A DNA stretch of 64,000 nt from Bryopsis sp. KO-2023 (GCA_030272585.1 BSYQ01000001.1:7130001-7194000), one strand, 5' to 3'; positions 9,428 through 22,092 are shown, numbered from the stretch's first letter. Program-made: numbers and translations. Notes: a model not told the origin generated them from the letters alone.

Positions 9428-10569
9428 TCAAAAAGAAGAAATAAAAGTAACCGTAGTTTGCACCATGCATTCGAGACGAAACACATGCTTCAATTGATCG
9501 GTTACCCTCAGCAATCTTGGCACGAACTCAGGCTCCAAGTACACGAGCAAACCTTCCATAACCCAAAGGACCGGTTCAGTCACCACCAAGCCCCTCCTCT
9601 CAAGCTTGTGCAAGAAAGAAAGTGTTTCAATGTCACTGCTTACAGCAACCCACTTTTTAACTTTCAGGGGAAACCTCGGTTCCTGGCGATCCTAAGAAAA
9701 CGCCCAGATTCTTAAGTCCAGCAACAAGCAAATCGACACACTCCTCATCAGCCCCGTTTTCCTCCATATCATGACGGCACAGAGTGGGGTGCGGATGCCT
9801 CATGTCGAAAATCCCACCTGTGATCCAATGGCTGCTTTCGCTTTGAGCAGTAGGGTTTGTTTTTCCGTCACCACCTCACTTCAGTCGACTTCAAACCAAT
9901 GCACCCCATCATGGAGATCCAGCCGCCATGGCCTGGCATCCAGACCACTTCCCAACAACACCACTTGATTGATCAACCCCACTCCAGTGTCTTCCAGCCA
10001 GTCGGTGATCACACTGATATCGGGTGGAGGTGGGTAGCTTCTGGTCACCACGAGTATTATAGTGTCAATGAATTTTGTTCTGATAACAATGGAGTATGCT
10101 AGTCGCCCAGGGGCCGACCCTTTCTTCTCATCCAGAATTTGCTTCCGGGCTGTAAACCCATCAATTGCCTGAGGAAAAAACAAAACCCAAAACGATGTGT
10201 GAAAGTGGAGGTGGGGTGGCCATTTCCCCATTCCGGGATTCTACCTGGTGATCTGATGTAATCCACTCAACGTGACGTCTGCAATAAAAAAAGACGTCAA
10301 TATTCTGAAAAGGGATTTCTGAAAAGGGACACCGTAAAGGCACAATTTACAATCTCGCTGGCGACTGTGTTGAGGAAATTTGCTTCAATCTGCCAGGCTT
10401 GAAATGATTTCCCACATTCTCGCTGTAAATCTTCCAACATATTTAATCATTTCAGCAGATATGCGTACACCTCTCCCTCCACTTCAAGCACCACTTTCTG
10501 CATTTTGCGAAGCTTTTTCTGCAAGGATTCGGATCCGCCAGCAGCTTTCTTTGCACAAGATTTGCCCAT
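9428..10569 (-). pseudogene. SAM-dependent methyltransferase of the LCM family (PF04072), probably decayed
   Basis: Two conserved blocks of the leucine carboxyl methyltransferase-like O-methyltransferase family are clear. At 10160-9881: a segment starting RLAYSIVIRTKFID, then the SAM-binding motif VVLLGSGLDARPWRLD and the acidic motif HWFEVD. At about 9660-9490: KKWVAVSSDIETLSFLHKL leading into PVLWVMEGLLVYLEPEFVP. Between them the frame changes twice, and directly after FEVD the in-frame codon is TGA, followed in the same frame by plausible family sequence (SEVVTEKQTLLLKAKAAI). A possible 5' exon begins at ATG 10569 with a 46-nt intron (donor GTGTAC, acceptor TTTACAG).

Either a pseudogene, or an intron-containing gene whose junctions I could not resolve. 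Substrate unknown. Confidence 0.55.
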
Positions 10570-11849
10570 GTTCAAAGCAACGTTGCAGATCTTTCCCTAA
10601 AAAATGGAACCGGTCCTTCAGAAACAAGGCCGTAGGAAATGACATTGATAATAATACGTAAAGAAAACTACCACCGACAGGAATTCTCTGGGTCAAAAAA
10701 CCAGCAAATTGCTAAGAACCGAAGAAATGCATATACCCATTATTTGCCATTGATGCATATCTTACAAAATGACTCAAATTCACATCAACAACGATTGCTC
10801 TAGTCGGGAAGTGCATAGAGGCAACCATCAAATCACCAGGTCAAGCATGGTGGGCAAATCCTCGCCAACAACATCGGTGGTGCCTTTCTCAACACTTGTG
10901 TTCTCGATTTCATTCCTTCGACCCAATGTCTGACATGCAAGCCAAACATGCAATTGCAACCTAACCGCCCAAACCCCCACGATTCAGTGCAGAACGTATG
11001 CCGTCCACGGGCATGTTTGTCACGTAATTATGGATGGTTCTGAGTTCGAAAACGGTTGACTTTTTTTGGGAGGTGTGGGTATAAGAACACGGTTATCGCT
11101 CTTCGATGTAGTTGAGTTCGCTGTCTCTGGACCAGTCTCCCCCTTTGCTGTCTGTCTTGCGAACCAACCCATCTAAATGATTACCGCAGATGGGGGAATC
11201 ATTTTATAATTGTCTCGAGAGGGGCGGCCGAAATCCTCTCTCTCTCTCCACGTGCACCAATCCCAATCTTACGGTTACCAAAGCAACAGACGTGTCAAGC
11301 GACCGTGTCCACTTTCACAGAAGGCAGAGTATTTTCCCAACGCCCACGCAGGAATTAAAAAACGTCGCTTCCTCCAGCAGAGCCCAGACGTCGCTTGGAA
11401 AGGTTCGTTCAAGACTCGTGCGAGTTAACTGGTGGGGATATGCCAAGAGCATCCCTCTCTCCTGTCGTAACAAATTTCCCATTTATGGGTAACGCCCTCC
11501 ACAGTTAACTCCCAAGGAGGTTGCTACCGTGGTTCTGGCAGAGATTTAAGTTGCTGATTAATAGCTGTTGGTATTTTTTCAGGTGTGAAAACAGGTGCTG
11601 TGACTGATGGCATGATGCCATAAGAGAACGCGGGGTACAGGAAATTATCGGGTCCCTGTTCCCTTTGAAAAACAGTGCTGATGCAGCGACTGCCCTGGTG
11701 TATTGCCCCCATTTGAGGCAGCCTAGGGAGCTCTTGGTCTGACACCAGATTCACTCAGGGAGGCTTCTGAGGGGGCCTCCCTCTGCTAAAATCTATCGAA
11801 AAGGCTAATTTGGGCAAGGCTTTTTTCTGCCTCAGAAATGGTATCTTAG
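10570..11849. other. Unassigned region
   Basis: Short open frames on both strands (11190-11492 +, 11524-11754 -) with no recognisable domain. No repeat or RNA identified. Confidence 0.4.
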
Positions 11850-12610
11850 GATATAGGTGGCGTCTGCGATGAATCACTCGCCTTCATATTTGAAAAAAAA
11901 AAAGATTGGTAGATTTTCAGGGAAAAAAAACATGTCTGTGGGAGTTCGGAATGGAGAAAAGGAAAAAAAAAAGCTCTTCTTGATGAAATATGACAGTGGT
12001 TGGGTTTTTCCAGTGGGGATTGAGGAGCAGCGTCACCTAGTCTAGTCCAGTGTGGGTGCCCCCACCCCTCCCCCCTTCCATAGTCCGGGTCCTCAGCGGG
12101 GCCTTCTGCCCTCCTGCACACCAATCCCCCCGTCCCAGCCCCAATAACCCCCTTTCCCCCTACTTTACCCACCCCACTGAAGCCGTGAGCCTGTAGCCTG
12201 AAGATGAGCCCGAAGCCATGCACTGGGAAGGTGTCTTGACGCCTTTCCACCCAGCCTGCAAATAATCTATGGTATGTGTCAGTCCAGTTGCAGTTTTTTT
12301 TTGCGGTTTTTTTTTTTTCTGACATGAATGTTAACCCCCCATTTGTGTTCTGGGGCAAGGGAGGACTCCCTTGCCCCACCCAACAGGTGCCAAGTGCCGA
12401 ATGCCGCCGAAGATTGAAGAATGATGCCGAGCCGAGCCGTAACGAGCCTCCCCGTCAGAGCCCGGTGTGCAGGAGCGGCAGAGGTCATCGCTGGGGGCCC
12501 AAGGGAGGGGGGGCTGTGATAGGGGTGGGGGGGGAGGGTAAAAAAGAAAAAAAAAAGAGGAAGAGAAAAGAAAAGAAAAGGGAAAAAAATAGAGCATGGG
12601 AGAGGAATAG
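11850..12610 (+). repeat. Large direct repeat (family 3), copy A
   Basis: Matches 14665-15475 in direct orientation. Shared sequence begins near CTCTGCGATGAATCACTC, is strongest through the C-rich tract at 12050-12170, includes the palindrome GGGGCAAGGGA/TCCCTTGCCCC at 12352-12377, and ends in a G-run and a long A-rich tract. The A-rich 3' end suggests a retroposed or SINE/LINE-derived unit, but no reverse transcriptase or target duplication was found. A short frame starting MNVNPPFVFWGKG is shared by both copies. Confidence 0.7.
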
Positions 12611-12714
12611 GTATAGTGTGATTGAAGAAGACCTTTTGGGAGGTCGTGAAAAAAAGGCGAATGTCGGTCCGGAGATCTGAGCAATGTGATTAGGAAGGGT
12701 GAGAAGTACCACTG

Positions 12715-14110
12715 ATGAAACCCAAAGGACGAGGTTTCCCACTGGAAGAAATGGTCAAAAAGATCCAAACAATGGTTGTGGAGGAACTGAAAGCAGCTAT
12801 CGAGAGAGACAAATCAAAATCAACACGCGGCTTTCAAAAATTTCGGGGTTCTTCCAATTCTTTTTACATCATAAACAGGTAGGCATCAACAGGTTTAAAG
12901 ATTTTATATGTGTGCGTGTTTGTTTGTGTGTCTGTGTGGATGCCAACAGTTACAGGAGCAACAAGAATTTTGTGAAATTTCGTTTTGATTCAATTGCCCA
13001 TCCAGAGCTTTAACTTTTTGACTGAGGAAAGAAGTTTTAAGAAGTATCGTTCGTTTTCTCTTTTTCAGTTCATTCATTTGTGTGTGTGTGCGCAAGTGTT
13101 GCCCCGATGCTGCAAACCAGGTCTTCAGATTGTTTTTTTGCTTGTGCTGTTCAGTGACAATTGGGTGTTCATTGACATTGTCGGCAATATCCATTTCGAC
13201 ATCAAATTCTGAGTGCCCACAAATCAAGACTGCGAAAGTGGTATTTTCCCAGTACTGCCGATAATCAACCCCGCTGGGATCCTTGGCTACAAACTTCAAA
13301 ACTGTGAGGTGAGAATAAATATAAGGCATGCAGATACATTTTTGTTTCATATTTGTTATGCTTTCTCCTGTTTTCTTGTCCTTGTTTTTTTTTTCGATTG
13401 TTTTGTTCCTTGAGATGGTAATTTTTGATTTGTGTGCACAGTCAAGGTGCAACAAGGTCTCAGAGCTGCCCTTAAAACCATGGCTACTGTGACTGCCATC
13501 GTCACAGCAGATGCTGACTCGGAAATCCTCATCATTTTTGTTCTAAGACAATCTTCGGGACGGTTCATGGAATGTCTTTCGGCGATTTATGTTGAGCTCC
13601 AGATCTCCCCCGACCCCTTCCCAGTCAGGTGGGACATCCTCAGGGTAGATATAGATTTTATACATTCCCTTTCTGTTTCTTTGTTTTTTGCTTTTATGAG
13701 CGACCCCAGGATGGGGTAATGCACTTCATTCCCCAACTTTTTTCAGTCACGGAACAGGCTGAACCGGAGTGCTGCACAGGGTTCATGCAAAGAAGGAGCT
13801 GATGGATGTGGCCAGTTGTGCTGGCTTAGTAGGAAATACGGGGAGGTACCAGATGAACTGATCAGCCCCTTCTTCCCGAGAAAAGGTGGCGCTGATTCAA
13901 AATCCAACGGCTCCCATTCCTCATTGCATGCATTCAGCTTAACTGAGAGGATGCGGAGACTCACGGTGGGGTATTTGCCAAATTTCTGGTGCTTTAGGTA
14001 CAAATGGTGGCTACAATTTTGCTTATTTGGTCTGTGGTCGTTGCTCCAGCGAGAGGAAGAGGCCATTGAGTAGGATGCTTAAGCCTAGGCGACCATCGCC
14101 ACTGTTCGTC
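12715..14110. other. Unresolved coding-like segments on both strands
   Basis: Several pieces look like exons but do not assemble with confidence. On +: 12715-12878 (MKPKGRGFPLEEMVKKIQTM..., donor AG/GTAGGC); 13442-13650 (acceptor GTGCACAG, donor CTCAGG/GTAGAT) joining in phase 0 to 13747-13962 (acceptor TTTTTTCAG). On -: 13312-13140, acceptor TCTCACCTCACAG, an acidic protein-like stretch (ENTTFAVLICGHSEFDVEMD); and 14066-13743. None matches a family I know. Confidence 0.35.
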
Positions 14111-14664
14111 AAGACCCCCCGATGCCCAAGCAAGTGGAGCTGTTGGTGGGATGTCTGGAAGGAGACTATTGGATTATCCATCCAAGTTCCTTAGCAATCT
14201 GATGGCATGGAAGATCAGTCCATGTCATTTCCTGGAATTTGACAAATTGTCGACGCTGCGACCACTGAGAAGCCAGGGATCAATGGCTTCACTGACACTG
14301 TGTGCCGTAAGACCTGCTGCAAGAAATATCTAAATGATGTTGATATGGCCATTCAAAAATCACAGCCATAAGGTAAATTCGACACATAAACACACGAAAT
14401 GTACTTTGTCCGGCTTGGATCCGATTTCTGCCTGTTTTTTTGGTTCATTTTTATTTTCTTTCGTGCCAAGCAATAGGCGATCGTTTTTTTTTCCCGTGTT
14501 TTTCCTGGTGAAGGGAAATAGATGTGGCTGTAGTTTTGATTTGAATTTTGGAAGGGTGCCCTGTAGGTTCCCCGTGACGATATCAAGAAAACTGATGGGT
14601 CGAAAGCCCAGGAACAATGTTCACTTGCGGCATGGAGAATATATGGAAACAGCTGGAATGTTCA

Positions 14665-15475
14665 GGGTGACCTCTGCGATGATTCACTCCCCTTGGGCTA
14701 GGAAAGAAATGTTCGTTGGTTGTTTTGGGCGAATAAAAAAACTAAAACTAAAATGGGTTGATATCAACAGCTCATCAACAGGGTTAGAAAACTGACTACC
14801 TTTTGATGCTAGGAAGAAAAGAGGATAAGGGAAAAAAGATTAAATCTTTGGATGAAAAAAAGAGCGATCAGGTTGTTTTTCCCAAGGGGGATTGAGGAGC
14901 AGTGTCACCTAGTCTAGTCTAGTGTGGGTGCCCCCACCCCTCCCCCCTTCCATAGTCCGGGTCCTCAGCGGGGCCTTCTGCCCTCTTGCACACCAATCCC
15001 CCCGTCCCAAGCCCCAATAACCCCCTCGCCATTATCCTTTTTCCCCACCCCAGAGCCACGAGTGGAGCCTGATGATGAGCCTGAAACCATGCACTGGGAA
15101 GGTGTCTTGACGCCTTTCCACCCAGCCTGCGTTTTAATCTATGGTATGTTTCTGTCCAGTTGCAGTTTTCTGTTTTTGTTTTTTTTTCGTGACATGAATA
15201 TTAACCCCCCATTTGTGTTCTGGGGCAAGGGAAGCTTCCCTTGCCCCACCCAACAGGTGCCCAGTGCCGAGTGCCGACGAAGATTGATGATGAAGATTGA
15301 AGAATGATGCCGAGCCGTAACGAGCCTCCCCGTCAGAGCCCCGGTGTGTTTGAGTGGTAGGGGTCATCGCTGGGGGCCCAAGGAAGGGGGGGCTGTGATA
15401 GGGGTGGGGGGGGGAGGGTAAAAAAAAAAAAAAAAAGAGGAAGAAAAAGAGAAAAGAAAAGGGAAAAAAAAAAAT
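14665..15475 (+). repeat. Large direct repeat (family 3), copy B
   Basis: Second copy of 11850-12610. Its internal inverted repeat is a perfect 26-bp palindrome (GGGGCAAGGGAAG/CTTCCCTTGCCCC, near 15222-15247), and it ends in an A-rich tract. Confidence 0.7.
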
Positions 15476-17933
15476 CAAGCTTTGATTGGAAAAAAAAATT
15501 AGGAAGAAAGTATTCGTGAAGAAATCAGACGAGATGTCAAGGAGCGACTTGAAGGTTTGGGCTGGGAGAATGATTTTGAAAAATCATCTTGAGCGGAGTT
15601 TCATCGAAGAAAGGCATCTCGAGGTGCGGTCCGAGCAGTCACACTTTGGCATGAAGGTAAATTTTTTGTTGAAAAAATGTGCTCTCTTTTCTTGCTTTGG
15701 TTTTCGCTTGTGGTGCTGCCTGTTTTTTCTCACCCCATAGATGTTTCAACAAGTGAATGTTCAAGTCAGGTGCTATGTTTTTTTGTCCCATTCTGAGGGG
15801 CTGTGCATTCTCAGTTTGTATGTTTGTTGGAATCCACAGAGCGTCTGTTGCTGATTGTTATTTTGGAGGAAGGGCTGCAGAAGGGAGAATGAACCAGATG
15901 AGCAAAAAAGCAATCTATTGTTTTTTCAAAAGCAATCATTTGGTTTTCATCTTTCCTCAAGCTTGCTTGATCATCAAGTCAAAAATCAAACAGTTCTTTC
16001 GGCAAATCAAATCAAATCTCAACTGTTGCTTTCGACAAGTGAAAGCACAACCTGGATTCAACTCCGTCTGGACAGCTACACGCGCGCATGATTTTCAAAA
16101 CTGCCAAAATATCGTTCCTATGGTGTGGAAACAACAAAAACTCAAGACTGGGTTTTCATTCAAAAAATATTGCAGTGCATTTTTATCAAGTTCTTCATTC
16201 CCACAAGAGGGAAAGCAATCAATGTTGTTTTTTTAACATCAAAAGCAAAGCAATCGATGAAGAAGCTAATTCTGATGCCCAGTTTTGGAGGAGACATTAT
16301 TAAAACGAGAGTTTTTCTTTGTTTTTCAATCAACACACAGACCTCCCCCCCCCCCTCTGAGGTTCTGTACTGAGGTCTCTGGAGCTGACGGGTTCAACCT
16401 GTTGATTTTTTGGGACATCGCAAATCAATCAAGTTTTCTTAATCAGTCAATTGCGCCTTCCAAGTGAAGTGGCCTCTGCCGAACAGCGGCCCATTTTTTT
16501 TTAAACCTCAACACCACCAACTGAGAAATGCAATCGGCCTGTGCGATGTTCGCTATAAGTAAATTCAAGTTCTGGACAAAGTCGACATTAGATGTGATAC
16601 CAATGTGGAGGGACTTTCAAGGGAACTGCAACGAAATACAAAGGTCAATTTAAATGTTTTCTTCTTGCATTATCAACTTTCTGGATTCAAGTATGCTTCA
16701 AGGTGTGTTTTCCCAGTGCTTGTATGGGAAAGCAGCGAGATGCTTAATAAACATGTCTGGGGAGTTTTCTGGCACTCAATATTATCGCTTGTGGTTTTTC
16801 CTGCAATCTCTTTTTCGTTTCGACGGCCATTCTGGGCCAATGATAATACAGCAGCAAATTCAAATGTTGGATCATCCAAAGGGTGAATTGCCCCTATTAT
16901 CGAGAGGGCTGTTTGTAAAAAATTGCACCTGGAATGGGTAATGGTGACAAGATGCTCAAATTAACGACCAAAAAAGAAAGTGCTTTATTCCAAGGGATCT
17001 AAACGATGATTGATCAATTGTTTTTCTTCTTTCAACTGGTTGGTCTCTGCTGAGATCAAACTGGAATTTATATCCAGTCAACTTCGAACAATGTCATTCA
17101 AGTCATGGCTTGCACTGCATATGTGAGTGCAAGCAAGTGTTCAAGGACTCTTTTCCCAACTCTGAAATCTCAAATGCACGCAATCTTGAAAAATGAGCTG
17201 CAGGCTCTGTTTCACATCAAGACTCTTTTTTTATACAAAACCATTTCGAAATCCTTTGTATGCGTTCAACGCAGAAATCTGATCTGTTGGTGGTGAGCAC
17301 ACAAGCTGAAATTCGCAAGAATATCCAATGATGCAAAAATAAGGGGAAAAAAAAAAGGAAATGGCTCAGCATTCGTGACAGAAAAAAAAAAAAAAAAAAA
17401 GATGGGCTGCAGCCAGTGGTGCAACAATTCAATGAAAAGCAAGGGTAGATATGAGCCCAAAAGCAGCTCTGCAGGACTGAAAAATTTGGGCTGTTGACTG
17501 GTGAAATTGGAAGGAAATACGGAGAAAGGGAAATATTTCTGGGTTTGCTTATGGGGACTATGATCAACATTCGTGGAAAACGTGCAGTGAAAAAAATCTT
17601 GAGGGCGTAAATTGGGTGGATGGGAGGATAACTCGGTGGTTCGATCTAAACAAGGAGGGATTGAGGCAGAGTTTTAAGCATCTGAATTCTTTCGAATCCT
17701 GAAACCAAAGGAGTGCTTCAGAAAAGTCGTCCACTCTGGGCGATTTTAAAGAGGAGGGGGTTGAATCAACAGAGCAGGTACAGAACAGAGCATTCTTTCA
17801 AATAATTCAGGATTGTTTTGGCTGTGATTGACGTTATGTTTTGATTTCCCTTTTTGGTTTTGTATGCACTGCAGTTGGTGGGGCATTTTTTTGCATTTTT
17901 ATATAGTTGGATGTGTTCCTGTATACAATGCAG
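15476..17933. other. AT-rich region with possible small exons
   Basis: A coding-like stretch (ESIREEIRRDVKERLEGLG) lies near 15505-15590 (+), and others near 16600 (+). No domain is recognised and no continuous model was built. Homopolymer tracts are frequent (A18 near 17383). Confidence 0.3.
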
Positions 17934-18125
17934 GTTGATGGCAGACTGGAGGAAGTCAATCAGCCTGCACCATGTGCAATAAATGAGATTGTTGAAAACG
18001 AAGCGGGCAACCTCTATGCAACCACTGATGATCAATACGAGTGTAATCCAGGAACCAGGACTAAGCGTGAAGCATGCACAAATGACCAAGAGGAGGGGAA
18101 AAAAAAACAGGACCCTGTGAACTAG
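17934..18125 (+). CDS. Probable terminal exon of an unidentified gene
   Basis: It starts after a good acceptor (TATACAATGCAG/GTTGATGG) and ends at TAG 18123-18125. The encoded 63 residues are acidic and protein-like (VDGRLEEVNQPAPCAINEIV...), while the opposite strand gives a Cys/Ile/Leu-rich antisense frame. It may belong to the same + strand gene as segments at 12.7-13.9 kb; no homology recognised. Confidence 0.4.
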   Translation, partial: VDGRLEEVNQPAPCAINEIVENEAGNLYATTDDQYECNPGTRTKREACTNDQEEGKKKQDPVN

Positions 18126-18954
18126 CAAGAGGATAAGAGTTTGATGGGGGCAGAGAATAGAAGGGGAACTCGATGGAAGCCGAACTGGGAGGTCTGGGGG
18201 TCTCTTCAGGTTTTGTCGGGGAAATTGTGTGGCTGCTTCTTTCATGCCAGTCGATACGGTGAGCAAAAATAGACCCCAGTCCACATTATATAGTTCTTGT
18301 TTGTTGGTATTTAAGACGACCTTCGCATCAGATGGACTAAAAATGGTTACATTGGTGTTCATTGAATTGTCAATCAGTCGATGTTTTGAAAGTTTGACAA
18401 TGTGTTTTTATTGGTCTGCAGCCAAGGGTTCTTGTTGCTCGGCCGGATTAAATTTCATTGCAAGCCCATATATTTTTTGGAGCAGGAGTGCCTCGAGAAT
18501 GAAGGATGACAGTGTTCCACAATCTTTGAAAACCATCGGAAATGTTGGGGAAAAAGTTGGATGGTGCTTTCCTGAGCTGGGCTCCAAAATTAGAAGAGAA
18601 GAAAAATAGAAAGAAAAAAAAAAGGAGACAACACACTCTTGACAATAGTAAACTGTTGGGATTTAAAAAAAAAAAAAAGGGAAAAAGAAGGTACATTTTT
18701 GGAAAGTGTTTTGCAGTTTCCCGATATTGCTTGCAGTCGCTTAAAAAAAAAGGAAGGTGCCGAATGCTTTAGTATGGAGGGGTTCGAGAGTTGAAAAGTA
18801 AAAAAAGAGACAAAAAATTGGAATTTGAAAAATATTTAATGGGAAGCTGAGAAAAAAAAAGGAAAAACAAAAAACATGCAAGGGAAAGGGGGAAAATGGG
18901 AGCAAGTGTTGGGCAACCTGGAGGATCACTACAACTCTGGCTGGACTTGTTTTT
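18126..18954. other. AT-rich non-coding region
   Basis: Many A-runs. Nothing recognised. Confidence 0.4.
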
Positions 18955-19130
18955 GATCTTACCTTGTACACTCTGTACAGTTTGTACAATGTTTTGTATA
19001 CGCTGTAGAGTATGTACAATTTTTCGTATACTTTGTACATTATGTACAATTTTTGTATACTTTGTACATTATGTACAATTTTTGTATACTTTGTACATTA
19101 TGTATAAGTTTTTGTATAGTCTTGTACATT
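18955..19130. repeat. 29-bp tandem repeat array
   Basis: Unit ACATTATGTACAATTTTTGTATACTTTGT; about three exact copies (19036-19125) preceded by two or three diverged ones. Rich in TGTACA/GTATAC palindromes. Confidence 0.85.
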
Positions 19131-20340
19131 CTGTAAAAAAAAATCCATTTCAGAGAAGGATGAGATGGATTTTAAAAAATCAAAAAAATAAGAGTTCAAA
19201 AAAGAAAGTATGACAGTTGAGGAAAAACTAAAAAGGTTGTCTATAAAAAAAAAAATGATAATAGTTCGGAAGAAAAAAAGATGGGTGGAAAAAAAAGAAG
19301 ATAATGATAGTTGAGTAAAAAAGAAAAGATAGTCAAATGACAAAAAAAAAGATAGACGCAAAAAAAAAAGAGTGTTGTGGTGAAATCAGGATCACTTGCT
19401 ATTTTAGGCCAATGGAGAGTGGCGGTCAGTACCTCATCTAATAGGAGAAAGGAGCCCTAGGTGGAATCAAACAATAAATTCGAGGTTGTCCAAAGAGTTC
19501 CCTCCAATTTTCCAACAAAAATATGTGGCTTCAAAAACACTTACGATTGGGGGAAAGCTGCCTGCAACATTAAAGTAAAAAAGGGCACAAGAAAAAGAAT
19601 GTACAGGAAAAAGAGATGAGAAAATGACGGTGAAAAAGAAAAGTATCGAGTGAGCAAAGGGTTTTTCTTTTACGGATGTGTCGAACAATGAGCAACATAC
19701 AGGGGGTGAATGGCTGGATTTTTTTGAGGTCCTTACAAAAAAGGTTTTCAAGGAGCAAAAAGGACAAAGGGAAAAAAAAATTCTGCGAATCTCTTTGGGC
19801 TTTTCTGAAGGGAAACAGAAGGATATGTAGGGGAAAACAAAAAAGTCTGTAGGTGGTGGAGTGAGGATGAACAAAAAATGATTTTGATTTTAGTAGGATG
19901 GGTGGTAATTCAGCGAACAGAGTGGTGTCATTGTTAAATTGACCTGCCGGGCATTAAACGAGGAAAAAACGGTTTGGAGATTGATCTGAGGTCTGGAGGG
20001 GTTTCATTCACCCAGGCGGTTACACTGTTGAATTTCAATTAATGTGTAAAAATGGCTGCTTGCTTTCGAAACTGTATTGTAATGCCTTGCTCTTCACTGA
20101 GAAAAAATATGAACAGAGAGATAATGCACCCTCCTGAAGTTTTACATCGGGTTTATACTTTTTCAAGCATCCGAAAACAATTTTCTGACCGGAAATGAGC
20201 TGCACAAGGAAAGCAAGGTTGGAACTGTGAAGAGAATGGGCTCAGCCTAATAATAAATGTTGATCGTCGGATCCTGCTGGCAATTCTTGTTTCATATGTT
20301 TCTTTATTTTGTGGGCTACATGAAGGCAGGGTGAAGTTAA
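19131..20340. other. Purine (A/G)-rich low-complexity region
   Basis: At 19131-19420 irregular A(6-9)GAT-type runs recur every 30-45 bp. 19420-20340 has no recognised feature. Confidence 0.5.
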
Positions 20341-21019
20341 ATTCAGAATGGAGTGTTTGGAGACCATCACAAACCTCTGTATCATGTAACCAGAATGATC
20401 AAATCCCCCAACGACCCCTTCGCAAGAAATGACCCCACCCTATCTGATCTCTTTCGTTACTCTATGGCCAGAAGCGTCACCACCATCCTGTCCCAATTTC
20501 CCAGAGTTTCCTCCAACAAGAACGTACAAAATTATCAGAAAAAAACACACACACAAAAAGACAGGTGCCCCTGCGATGCCTGACTTTTCTGAGGGAGAAG
20601 GACAAAACAGAAAAAATGTAAACAACAAAGTACAACACAAGATCAGCAGGGATACAAACAACAAGGCTATGCATGCAATCAGTTCTGATGCTCATTGTAG
20701 ATCCTGAAGTGTGTGCCACCCCAAAAAAATTCCGAATTTTGAACAAGGGTTAGGGGCAAATTTTGGTATGTATAAAAGCAGCGATGGGCTGGGTTGGATG
20801 AGTTTGGCATCTCAGACGCAACCTCAATATTTGCATGCCCTCTTGCATGTGGGGTCAAATCGGGTTTTGTCAGGTTGACTGGACACTCATGCAAAAGCAT
20901 TCCTGAATGCAATCGCTTAGTTTCGCAAAGATTACCAGGAAAAAAAATCCTATTAAAAGAAAACACAAACTGGTGGGCGCCAAGGCGATGGATGAAATGG
21001 AGAAGTTTCTACCCAAGAG

Positions 21020-21474
21020 ATGCATGGAGGAGATGATACATGGAGGTTTGTCCTAGTGTTGCAAGACAGCAAGATTGAGATGAACGACGAATCGTTTGAC
21101 GCATTCTGGGAACTCAGGCATTGGCCATTGAGAATTGGGGAGGATATGGAGGAGGCAAGGACCATACTGTTCGAGTTCAGAAATCGGTGCAACTCAAAAC
21201 TGGCCAGAAGAAAAGTAGAAAAGTCGGTCAACAGGCTAGGAGGATGGCAAAGAGCCAAATGCAAGAACCGATTGCTCAGTGAACTAGGACATCATTATTC
21301 AACAAATGGAATGCCGTTTGTTTGCCTGACCCCCTGCAATCCTGCAATATGGACAATCTGATCATATAGGATGATAGTGGATGATTTCATCGGTGGGGCA
21401 TGCAGCGATCTGTGGAAGATGTGGAGCGAGCTCACGTATTATGTTCCAGAAAGGATGGATGGACCCTTGACTGA
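21020..21474 (+). pseudogene. Axonemal dynein heavy-chain linker fragment
   Basis: Two exon-like blocks follow the order seen in axonemal dynein heavy chains. Block 1 (about 21068-21270) has the Trp-Pro helix motif FDAFWELRHWPLRIGEDMEE. Block 2 (21371-21474) has a Leu-Trp followed by a Met-Asp-Gly-Pro motif (SDLWKMWSELT ... ERMDGPLTEV), matching the family's LW...WMxGPF signature, and ends at a donor GAG/GTTAGT. The ~4,000-residue protein cannot fit: the next gene begins within 0.6 kb on the other strand and no AAA motor exon is present. So this is a fragment or pseudogene, unless the resemblance is accidental. Confidence 0.5.
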
Positions 21475-22092
21475 GGTTAGTCGTGCAGAAGATGAGATGT
21501 ACCTTTTTCTTTTTTTTTTGGTCCTCCCGTTGGAACTCAAACCAACAGGAGGGCCTTTCTGGAGTCGCATTGTTGGATTCTGGTTGAGACACCTCTCGTC
21601 TTAGGTGAAGAGTGAAATGAAACTTGGAAAATTTGTGGTGACAGGTGGCGGGGTTAACTCTTACAGGCAATCCTTCCTTCCTTCTTTCTACTCTTGACTT
21701 TCAAAAACACATTCCCTTGATTTCAGCCTTGGGGCCATCTCAGACATCGTTCATTCGATTCTTCTTGCAACCAAAAATTTGGGCTCTTTTTCCGGAGTTA
21801 AATTGTTTGGTTTGAAGCTTCTGCTCCTTGTGTGATCGTTTTGTCCTATGTGCTATTGAGTTGATCTTGAATGCGTGTGTGACAAATTTCACTCATCCTG
21901 ACTCCTGACATCATTTTTTGTTTGTTTTTAATTGAGTTTCAAGTTCTCAGCAAAGGGGTGTCCAATCATACTGTGATCATACTGTCTTGTTACATTTTGT
22001 GTTGCCTTGAGCTTCTAATCCATTACAAAAACCATTCATTCACAAACAATGAATGGAATGCATAACTCCATATCCAAAGCAACCTACAACCA
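21475..22092. other. Non-coding spacer
   Basis: T-rich; probable 3' flank of the CHD/FYR gene on the opposite strand. Nothing else seen. Confidence 0.5.
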
